A stretch of DNA of 64,000 bases from Eubacteriales bacterium. GTDB taxonomy: Bacteria; Bacillota; Clostridia; Lachnospirales; Lachnospiraceae. The notes under the pieces were generated by a model. The model was not told the DNA's origin. It did not search any database and was given only the letters and a program-made list of their open reading frames with translations. The stretch lies in the NCBI GenBank assembly GCA_030536555.1, contig JAUNPU010000011.1:1-64000 (forward strand), read 5' to 3'. Position numbers and translations under genes: made by a program. Below are positions 34,078 through 46,000 of this stretch, one piece after another (position 1 is the stretch's first letter; each line of letters begins with the position of its first letter).

Positions 34078-37000
34078 ATGAAGAAGATGAAAAGAAGATG
34101 GATTGCCGGATTCATGGCTTCGGTCATGCTGTGTTTATCTGTGCAGCCTGGGACCTCGGTTATGGGATGGGCGGCGGACGCCCATCGCCCGGGAGATTCC
34201 ATGCTGATCGGTGTGGAGGACAGGTCGGCTTACTGCATTGATTCTTTTGAACTTCTGGGCGAGGCCGGAGGCATTATGGGTGGTGTCAATGAAGAGTATA
34301 CCTGTGTCCTGCCTTCCACCAGACTTTCCGGGGAGGAATGTGCGATATTGTTCTGGGCGACCCTTTCTATGCTGGCAGATAAGGCCGATGGAACCGTCTG
34401 CCGGACCGCCCTTGAGAAAATCAACGGGCAGGCAGGTTCCGCCGGTCTGATGCCGATTACCAGACATGTGACGGAGCATGATCTGAAGCTGATTCTTCAC
34501 TTAAAGTCGGTTCGGAGTCAGTATCCGTGGCTGGACTGTGCAGTGGCAAATGCAAAGGAATACATGAAGCTTGCAGGTCTTTCAGGAAGCGCTGGTGCTG
34601 CCACGGCAGGGGGAAAGGAGATTCCTTCTATTTTGCAGGGACATACCGGTCCGGCTGAGGCGCTGATGGTTGATGGCAGCTCTTTCACGATTCCATTTGA
34701 CGCGTCCGGGGCGGACAGGGATTTTATCCGGACGGTGCCGCTGCAGTTTTCTCTGACAGGCGGAGAGCCGTGGAGTGCTGTGCCGCCGGGCGGCTGGACC
34801 TGCCTGAAAACAGATACGTCCATTCAGTTCTCCAATCATGGGTCACAGCCTCCGAAGCTGGTGGTTCGCTTTGACCCCACCGGAACGGAATATCAAAGGG
34901 GAAGTGGCTACACCAGCCCGCAGGAGCTGTACAACCGTGCCATGCAGCTCTGGGTCTGTACCCGGTGCAGCGGTCTTCATATTTATCACTCTCAAAAAGA
35001 AATGCCGCTGGAGGCGCATCAGCGTCTGGTCAACCTTCAGATAGAAGCGCCGGCGGAGCAGTATTATGCTGTGCTTGCCGGGGGACCGGAGGTGGGAGCG
35101 GCTGGGGGCGGCGCGATTGCATTTCAGATCTATCGCCATGCAGAGGAAATGCAGTCATCCTATAATCTGCAGCTTTACAAGTATGACCATGAGACCGGAA
35201 AACCGCTGGAGCATACGGCGTTCAAGCTTTACGAGCGATTTGACGATCAGGGACAGATCGATCGGGAGCAGGATGGCCCTGCCCATATTTATGAGGGAGG
35301 AGCGCCATACCAGAGCAGCCATAAGGACAGTCCGGTCGTCTGGGATGACTTTAAGTTTGTCACCGGTATGGTGACGGATGAAGAGGGGCATTCGGAGAAA
35401 ACAGTCAATCACGGCTATCATTATGATAAGACCTTCTGTGATGGACATCCGGCGCCGCGGTTTGTGAGTGTTCCGGAGGAAGAGGAGGACGAGGAGACCG
35501 GCGAGATTCTCAATGAGGATGAGATTGAGGCAGCCCGGGCAGAGAACCGGCATCTGGCGCAGACCTGGCTGGACTGTTATGGTGCCTGCGAAGTCCAGGC
35601 ATCGGGCGAGTTTGTCGGGGTACATTTTCACTGGCTGATGGGAGCGGTGGATATGGGGGAGATCCAGAGCACCAGGTCCTCCGGCGGTTCCCCGGGGGAG
35701 ACACCCGACGGTGGGAAGAAGGTGTCCGCATCTCCCGATGAAGCTTATGAGGAATCTGGCTGTCGGACTGACTGTCAGGAGACCTATGAGAGATTCATCA
35801 GTCTGCGCTACAGCTATGCCCTGGTGGAGTCCTCTGCCAGACCGGGTTACATTCTGCATGGGCTTCACCGGGATGATCTGCCCATTGAAGTCATCACGAC
35901 CGATGCCTCCGAGCATGGCGCCAATGCTGTATTTGCCGGGGAGTATGGGGACGAAATTACAGTCAATGACCGGGTTGCGGCAAATGTGGATGGAGAGGCG
36001 CAGGCGGAAGGAGAGGGGGCAGAGGCTACCGGATGGAAGCATAGGATCCCACAGAATCTGGCGGGAAATCCGGCAGGAATCATCCGGCTGCAGCAGGATA
36101 TTCTGCCGTATCATCAGGACCCGCTCCGCTTTCTGATGCCGGTGGAGCCGGAAGAGGAAAATGAAGGCGGATATGAGTCCGGGGAGGCAGAACGCGCGAC
36201 CGCCAGCGATGCAAAAGAGGTTCATATGACCGCCAGCGATGCGAAAGAGCCTCATGCGACTGCCAGCAATGCAGAAGAGAATCGGATAGAGATAGACGAT
36301 GCAGTGGAAGAGGCAGAAGAGAATCGGATAGAGATAGATGATACAGTGGAAGATGAGGAAGCGGCATTGACAGACATGGATGAACTGCTGACGGATGACG
36401 TCAGCGGAGACAGGTGGAGCTTCACGGCGACGCCTGCGAATCTTGCTGCGGCAACGCCTTCTAACGTATCAAGTCGGATGCAGGTTCAATTTACACAGCC
36501 GTCGGAGGGCAGGAAAGAAGCTGCGGGGAAAGGTACTTTCGATGCGGCGGAGACCAGTCTGGAATCGTCGAGTGCGCTGTTTTCCAATGCCTATCAAAGT
36601 GCCTTGAACGGCAGCAGCTTTTGTACACCGGTGGAGCCGGGACCGGCTGACCGCTACAGTCATTGCGGCAATCAGGATGGGGAAGGGGATGCCTGGCGGA
36701 TCTACGACCACCGGACCGAGGGAGAGCTGCATGTGAACAAGCGGGATATGGAACTGCAGGCGGAGGAAGCGGATGGGTATGATTCCTACGGAGATACCCA
36801 GGGAGACGGTACGCTGGAAGGGGCTGTTTATGGTCTTTTTGCGGCTACGGACCTCATTCACCCGGACAGAAAGACCGGTGTGGTCTACCGAGCCAATAAC
36901 CTGGTAGCAGTTGCAACCACTGATAAAAATGGTGATGCTTCCTTTATGGCCAATACGGAAGCTCCGGGCATGTTCTATGACTATGGAAAAGGCAGAATCA

Positions 37001-40000
37001 CAGAGACGGCAGATGGCTGGGCGGCGTCTGCACCGAAGAATCTGTATACGGTGGCAAAATCCTGGGACGACTATACGGAGGACGGTCAGCACGTCCGTAC
37101 ATACCCTGATTATGAGGCGGAAAATGGAAACTGCTGGATCGGCCGTCCGCTGCTGATGGGAAGCTACTATGTGAAGGAACTGACCCGGTCGGAGGGGTAT
37201 GAGCTGTCTATCGGAAACCGGGATCATAAGCTGACAAATTATGGTCAGAACTGTGATATGGCACTGCCGGAAGGGACAGGTTATGTCAACATTACGAAGC
37301 GGCTTTATGGGGAAGGACAGATTGCCCCGGATGCGACAGGAGCCTATGGAGATCCGGATATCAATGAGCTGTTTTTCAGCGCACAGTCCCGTGGAACAGA
37401 GGCTGAGGGCTTTGACATTGTGCTGTACAACCTTCCTTCCGATGCAAAGGTGTATCGGCTGGATACGGGAACCGGTCAGAAGGAGGTGGAAATCGGTACC
37501 GGCGTATATGAGAAGACTGCATTGACTAACCCGGATGGAAGCCTGCAGTATGTGGTGGCAGAGCGTGACGGACAGTATCCGAAATATCAGGAAGACGGAA
37601 GCCTGATGACAGAGGAGATTTCGGTCAATTATGAGGCCAGGCTGATTCCTGTCATGGAACGCTGCCCGCTGGATGAAGGGAAGACGCTGGCGGCCATGGA
37701 GGCGGCGGAAGAGTCTGCAGACCAGGAGACAGTGGCGGCAATGCTGGCGGAGGACTTTGATCTTGCTGCCGGGAAATTCCTGAAGGGAAAGGTGGAACGG
37801 GCGCTGCGGGCTTCCGGTAAACACACGCCGAAGCAGACGGGAGAGAAGGGACCGGTTTACTCGGGTATCACGCAGGGAATCTTTGATGCGGACGCGCCGA
37901 TTACCCTGCTGGAGCTTCCGAAGACAGATGCAGATGGAATACCATGGAAAACAGGGGATGTGCTCCTGTCGGTTCTGGACTTCTATAACACGAACAGCTT
38001 TTACAGCTTTGGCGGAATCCATGAACTGCAGGAGACGGCAGATGCGTACCTGGTGACTTTGTATACAGGCTGCATGGGAAATCCGGATAACTATATGGTG
38101 CAGGGCAGTGATCCGGAGTCGGACAGTGTCATTTATCATCGGATTTTCAGAAGGATGGAAGGGGAACATGAGGATTCCCGATGCCAGTATGCTGCCTATT
38201 CCAACAACCCGGAGCAGGGCGCATTTGGAACCTATGAGAATTATGAGGAGTGGAGTATCGGAGGGGAGCTGTTTGCTTCTGCGACCCTGATTACCGATGC
38301 TGTGGTGGAGGCGGACGGAACGCTGGCAAGCCGGACCATCCGGCGGAATGTGTATTATCAGGCGGGGGAGACACCCTGCGACGCAGGTGGGCATCCAATT
38401 CCGGCATATGAATACCGGGAACAGACCACGAAGGTCACAAGGCAGATGGAGGAAAGCCGCTGGACAGAGCTGGAGACTGTAAAAAAAGACGGAGTGTTGG
38501 TAGTTCCTGTGAAGAGCACCTATACAGACAGCTACGGCGGGAATCATCAGGACACGGCGCTTCAAAGCTATCAGTTTCGGGTGGTGCTTCCGGAACGGGA
38601 AATGACTCTGACCGGGCAGGATCTTACGGATCTTGCGGACAATTCAGGATGGTCGGCAGGGCAGACTATGGGCAGCGGAGCTTATTATCTGCATGTGAAG
38701 CACGCCCGGGTACAGGCATTTCTGGACTATGAGAATCTGGCGCTGGTGGGTGACAGCAGTTTTGTGAAGCAGGCGGAGCTGGTCTACCCGGGGCAGCAGC
38801 ATATCTGGCAGGATGGGGCAGAGGTGCCGGGAACCAATACGCGAACCAATCCCATTGCGGTGCAGGAGCGACCGCTGAAACAGCAGGTGAAGGTCACGAA
38901 GACCATTGATGAGAAGTCCTACAACAACACCAGCTCCTATGCAAAGGTTCATGAGGACTGGTGGACGAAGCTGTTTGGCGGATTTACAGGAGAATCTGAC
39001 AGAACAGGACCTGTGGCGAAAAAGCTGGATAACTTCCGGTTCAAGATATATCTGAAGTCCAATCTGGAGCGCCTGTACCGGGATCCTGATGGAGCCGTCC
39101 TGTGGCAGGATCGCAAGGGAAATACCATTGATATTCTTGCAGCTAATGCCGCGTATCCGGCTCTGGCAGGCAAAATTTATACGAAAGTGCCCCACAGGGA
39201 TGCCCCGCTGTATCGAAATTCATTAGATGCGGTCATTGCCAATACGGAGCTTTACAGCCATGCCGATGGCTTCCTTCAGGAGAGCCAGAATCCGGGGTAT
39301 ACGGCGATTCTGGAGACGGAAGAGCGGCTTGTGGAGGACGGTGTGGGAGTTCGGCTGGTAAAGGCATATAACTATGACAAGTTCATGGATGCGATCGCCG
39401 TGGCAAATCAGGATAAGTGGGATGAGGCTGCGCCCACCTATACCAGCTGGCAGCCCATGGGAAATGAAGCAAACCGCATACCGGAGACACTGGAGAATAC
39501 AAAGGCTTCTGACAGGGTGCGCCAGTTTGCCATCGACTGGTATCTGGACGATGAGGTGGCAAAGCTGGTTCGCCCGGCCGGAGAACAGTCTGAAGCGGAG
39601 GAAGCTGCAAAGAAGTCCGAAGCTTTAGATGGCAGTGTAGCCTATACAGATGAGCTGTATGACAGGGCGCTGAATTGTGCCATCACGAAGACGGAGAATT
39701 ACTTAAAGCCATTTTTTGCCTACGATCTGGATGAAATCTATGCGATTTCCTGGGACAGTGAGAAAAACGGCGGACGAGATCAGGATGATACGACTCTGTC
39801 AGCAGACTGCCTGTATGAGAAGGAGTCGGCGGATTCTGACTCCGGCGATGGTTATTACTACGGCTGCTCTGCATATCTGCCCTACGGCACCTATGTGGTG
39901 GCAGAGCAGCAGCCGCGCTATCATGAACTGGAGGACTTTAAGAACCGGCACTATCAGATCGACCGTCCGCGGGAGGTAATTCTGCCGACTGTCTATGCAG

Positions 40001-43000
40001 AGGAAGCAGGAGCGCAGGCTTCGCCGGAGGTGTTTAGTGAGCGCTACCGGTACGATGCGGATTTGGAACCGTCAGAGCTGGAACGCCGTTATCAAATCCG
40101 CTTCAAGGAGGAGTCTCATGTGATCCAGGCTCATAATCACAGCGGCGACTATGAAATCTATAAATACGGACTGGAGATTGACCGGGTTACCAATGGAGCT
40201 CCGGTGATGCCGAAGGAGGGGGAATACTTTGCCCTCACCCAGTCTGAGTACCGCCCATATAAGAACCATTATAATGAAGCTGACGACCGGAATGCCGACG
40301 AGGTCACCTACTACCTGTCGGAAGGCCAGAGCGGGCGAGGGGGGATTGCAAGGTCTTACCGCTACAGCTCGGTGTCGGAGCAGGCGGGATTTTCCGACGA
40401 TGTGCCGTATCAGGGAGGAACCGTGACGGAGGAAAATGAAGCCGGCATCTGGTATCGGGACCAGGTGCGAACCATGCAGGGAGTACAGACAGCCTGCGAC
40501 GGGGTATATGCGGCGATGCTGGTGCCCTACAGCTGCCTGGCGGATTCAGAACCAGATGGCAACGGGGGAAACGACGATGCAGGATACAGTGATGTGAAGT
40601 TTCGCAACCGGTTCTACACGGCGAAGCTGAGAATCGAGAAGCTGGATGCTGAGACACATGAGAACATCCTTCATGAAGGGGCGCTGTTCAATCTCTATGC
40701 CGCAAAGCGGGATGACCGGCAAGACGGAGGAGGCGGCGTGCTCTTCTACACGAAGCCCACCGTGATTTCCGGCACAAGGGAATTTCTGGAGTCCATGGGG
40801 GCGACGGATATTCGTCCCATGGCGAGAAGAATCAGCTTCATGGACCGGATCACCGGGAAGCATTACGGACCGGGTAATCTCTGTACCGGCATGGTGCCGG
40901 AAGGGACACCGGTATGTGAGGAGGCGGAGCAGATTGTGCTGGGTGACCGGTTCGGAACACAGACAGTGGCATTTAAGACCTGCTCGACGGTTCGGGACGG
41001 CAGGATGATGACAGCTGATTCGGATCCGGCTGATCCGGTATTGGCTTATGAGAATCAGACGGTGGGCTATCTGGAGACCCCGCAGCCTTTAGGGGCGGGA
41101 TGCTATGTGCTGTGCGAGCGGAAGGCGCCGGCAGGATATGCGCGCAGCCGACCAGTGGCGCTGGAGGTGTATTCAGACAAGGTTGCCTATTATAAAGAAG
41201 GAAATCGAGACAACCGTGTGCTGGCAGCCCTGTATGAGTATGAGGCGGACGAGCCCACAGCCAATGGCAATAAGCCTCAGGATATCGTCCGGGTGGCACG
41301 GGTAAATGTGGAAAATGCGCCGGTACGGCTGCAGGTGGAAAAGATAAAAGAATCCAGCGCCGGACATGCGGGAACTACTGCGGATAAGACGGTGACGTAC
41401 AAGGTGAGCGGCCGCATGGACGGGAAGCTTGTGGATATCGGCAACAATCCGGACTATGTCTATGCATACCGGCACGGCGATTATCAGGGCTATGCCTGGA
41501 AAAAGGGCACATTGGAGTATCTTCTCAGCAGGAAAGCCGCCGGTGAGCAGGTGGAGCTGGTGTACGAGGGAAGTCTGTTTGCCGGATATGGCTATGTGAC
41601 CCGTACACTTGAAACCGCCGACGATGAAAATCCGTATGTGGCGGGGGCGGTGATGACGCTGTTTGACGCTCTGGAGCTGAAGGCATCCGGCGACCGGGAG
41701 GACCATGCCTATGAGGGGCTGGTGATAGAGCGCAGCAGCACCGGCAATGTCAGCCGGATGTATGTGAAGGAGGGCTACGCCGGGGAGAAGACAGAATTTG
41801 TCCGGGAGAAGGATGAAGATGGAAAGGAAATCACAGTTCGTTATCAGGCTGGCGTGGACCGGCATCAGAATCCGGTGTACGCAGACGGCCATGTCTGGTC
41901 CGGGGTGACGGTACAGCGCGGGGATACGGATATTCTGTACTATGATCTGGATGACCTGGAGGTTACTGCTACGGAATGGGTGGATGGCAGGAATATCCTG
42001 TACGGATACGACCGGAACCACCGGAAAGTGCCGATTGCGCAGATCGAGTCCGATAAAGCCAATTTCACCCGTACCGATACGGAACATTCCATCTATGCCT
42101 TTCGCGGAGGTGTCCCGTATCTGGAATTTACAGGAGGCGATTTCACCCGGATTTCCTATAACAGAAAGGACAAGATCATCACAACAGGACCGGACACCAG
42201 TGTGTATCACCTGGACCGTCAGGGCAATCGGGACGCGCTGGTAGACCCTCATACGGGAATGGCATATGTGACAGAAACAGGCACATCTCCATCCGGGAAC
42301 CCGGCGGAGAAGGTGCTGGTGTGGGCAGTCAACCTTCACCGGGATGAGTTTGGAAATGTCATTGCCCGGGATAAGATCACCACCTCCCGGATTGCCACCG
42401 CAGGAGAAGCGGGCGGAGATGGTGAGGAAGAGAAGGGTTACATTACAGGCTCCTGGCAGATGTCCGATCAGCAGGAGTTCAGCCATCACGAGACCAGTCT
42501 GAACCGGAATCAGTACGGGCAGAATCTGAACGGGGAGGTGCTGACAGATGAAAACAATGGCAGATTTGCCAAGGAACTGAATCCTGTTTACGATGAGCAT
42601 GGACTGGCAGTCTACTATCAGAACAGTGGATTGACCTACGAGAAGGGAACCGATCTGTATGACCGGAATGGTGATTTTGTGCGTCATCAGGACTCGGATG
42701 AGCTGGAAGCGTACAATCAGGCGGCATACAGTATTGTCAGTCGGGAAAATCTGCATGACGGGCCGGAGAATCAGGAGAATCCGGAGCGAGGAAAGCTGTA
42801 TCACCGTCAGGGGGAGTGCTATATTCTGGAAAATACCTGGATGACCTCCGACAGGACACCCAATGATCCGTTTCGGAACCAGATGACAGCGGGGCAGCCG
42901 GATGTGCTGAAGCGGGTTCCGGCGGGAACCTATATTATGGAAGAACTGAAGGCACCTGACGGTTACCAGAAAGGCATGCCGGTGGGAATCTGTGTGCTGG

Positions 43001-46000
43001 AAACAGCTGCTCTGCAGCAGGCTCAGATGATCGACCAGACCACAAAGGCGGAATTTGCCAAGGTGGATGGCGCCAGGACATTGGGGCAGCAGACCGGCAG
43101 CGGAAGCTATGGCTATGCCATGGTGCCGGGGGCGGAGCTGGCGCTTTTTGAGGCGGAACGGGTCTACACCTCAGATACCACTCGATATCCGAAGGGCTAT
43201 TATCTGAAGAAGACAGGAACCAGACCGCTGATATACCATGCCACAGACAGCCGGACAGGAAGCATCCAGTCTCTCACAGCCCGGTGGACGACGGGGAATG
43301 TGCCGATTTATGCGGAAGGGATACCGGAAGGCAGTTATCTTCTGGAGGAACTGACAACACCGGCAGGATTTATCACTTCTGAGCCGGTGGAGGTGGAGAT
43401 TACCAGTTCTTCGGAAGTCCAGACCTTTGTCATGTACGATGACCACACGAAGGTGGAGGTGGAGAAGTACACACTCGAGGGGACAAAACCGATTCTGGTA
43501 AATGGAGCCGGTTTCACCCTGTATCCTGCGGTGCTGGATGAGAGTGGCAGTGTGGTGTACACGGACGGAAAGCCGTCCTATGATGCAGAATGTCAGGTTG
43601 ATGCCTGGGTGACAAAGGATGCAGAGTATTACCGGAATTTCATATCGGAATTTGAGCGCATGTACCGGGAATACGGCTGCCAGTCCGGGACCAGCATTTC
43701 ATGGGAGACAGACGGGACGGACAGAAGCGCGGCATTGCTGACTGTAAAGGCAAGCGAAGCGGACACCAGTTATCCCACATCGGCAGTGCTGATGTTTGTC
43801 ACGGATCAGGGGGAGCAGATTCGGATTACGGTGAGCGGAGAGCAGCAGAAGCGATTGGGCAGGGACTTTACCTGTGAATATCAGTTTGACTACCAAAAGC
43901 TGGATAAAATCAATGATTATGCGGCATCCTGGCTGACTTTGGAGGGGATGCATCGAATGGATTATCTGCCGGTGGGAGGCAAATACGTGCTGGTGGAGAC
44001 CGCTGTTCCGGCGGGATATGCGAAGGCTGAGGATACCGTAATTCAGATCGGCGACACGGCGGATGTACAGCGATACCGGATTGAGAATCAGGAAGGTCGG
44101 ATGCTGATATCCAAGGTGGCAGACCACCGGAATGGAGCAGCTTCCGGTGAACTTGCCGGGGCACATCTGGGGTTGTACTGCGCTGCGGAAGATGGCAGTT
44201 TTGTGCAGGATCAGGCACATCTGGTCACAGACTGGATCACCGGAGGTGACGGAAGGTATACCGAGGAGGATGCCATCAATCATCGAATCCCGGAAGGGTA
44301 TCAGGCGGGAGATCTGCGTCTGCACCAGATCCGTCGGCTGGACAGCGGCATTTACTGGCTGGCTGAACTTGCCAGCCCGGACTACTATATGAAGATGAAG
44401 CCTGTCAGGATTGTATATGATCAGCGGCAGGAAATCCGGATTGTCCGGGCGGTAAATGAGCCGGTAACCGGAAGCCTTACGGTGAAAAAGGCAGATTCGG
44501 AAGGAAGTCTGCTGTCCGGTGTAACCTATGAGTTGTCGGCATTTCGACCGTCTGACCTGAGAAATCCCGTATTCAGAAGACAAATCAGTGATATGGCGGG
44601 AATTGTACGGGCAGAGGGGCTGCCGGTGGGAGAGCAGAGCGCAGACGGAACAATCGTTCCTTATGCTTACCGGCTTCGGGAGCTGACACCGCCGGAGGGG
44701 TATGCTGCCAGTACGGAGGTATTCCGCTGGCAATTCAGCCCCAACCATGCAGGTCAGACTCCGGTTTCCTATGAATATGGAGAGCAGGCATTGCAGGAAC
44801 TTACTGTGACCAATCAGAAAACCAGAATCGCGGTCAGCAAGAAGGACTTTGAATTGCCGGAAAGCGGCGGATTGATCCACGGAGCGGAGTTGGCGGTATA
44901 TGAGGTGACCGGGCGCAATGAGCGGGATGAACTGATTTACGACGAAAGTCACCCCGTTGCTGTATGGACGACTTCCATGGCGGAGCCGGAACACTGGATC
45001 GAAGGCATGATTGCCGGACACAGTTATCTGCTGAAGGAAGTGCAGGCGCCCGCAGGGTATCATCAGATGAAACCAATCCTGTTTGCAATATCCTCGGACG
45101 GTCGCAGAATCACGGAAATCAGTGACAGACTGAATACCATCACCGTTCATTCTGTTTCGGGAACAGACCCGGACGGGCAGACGGATGCAATCCAATCAGT
45201 GACGATTCATGGTCGATATGCAGTGAAAACCTGTTACGAGATGACAGATCAGGAAGGAAATCTGGCTGCATCCTGGATTGGTGCCGGAACGGAGCATGTG
45301 ATTGACCGCCAGGCGGCAGAGAGTCAGGGGCTTGCGGAAGGGAAAATCTACACGATCACAGAATACACCTGCTATTCGGATGGCACAATAGCGAAGACCG
45401 GGCGGAGGACGCAGATGCTGCGATTTGATGAGACGGGACAGTTCCAGATTCCGGTTCGGACAGCTTCTGCTGTAACACTGTCACTGGAGCACAGTGACGG
45501 AACTGCTATCGATTCCTTCCAGCCGACAGAGCAGATTCCGACAGTTCATATCCGAAATAATGTCAGTCCGGAGAATCCGAAGATTACCATGAGAAATCGG
45601 GATGGTCAGACCGGTGATGTGCTGGACGCCCAAAAGGCAGTATTTGCAGAAGTTTCCTATATGAATCCGGATCATCTGGCAGCAGATATGGAACTGACGG
45701 TTCGACCGGCAGCAGGCATGACCATACTGGACCCGGGAAGCGGAAAGATTGCAGGCAATCATCTGGTGTTCTGTCTGGAACAGGTGCAGCCGCTTGCATC
45801 CGGTGTGGTAAGCTTTACTGCGGTGATAACCGGAGCTGGGGAGGAGAATCCGGGATCAGGGGAAAATACGGGGTTGGAGGAGAATTCGGGTTCAGAGGAA
45901 AAGTCGGGGTCGAATGAACACCGTGATTCTGCGGCAATTACCGTGACCATGAAGTGGAATCGCAGTACGACAGTGACAACAAAAGAGGTTCCGATTCTAC

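Noticed and set aside
36469..38565. Minus-strand frame of 698 codons
   Set aside because: Shadow of the giant adhesin gene.
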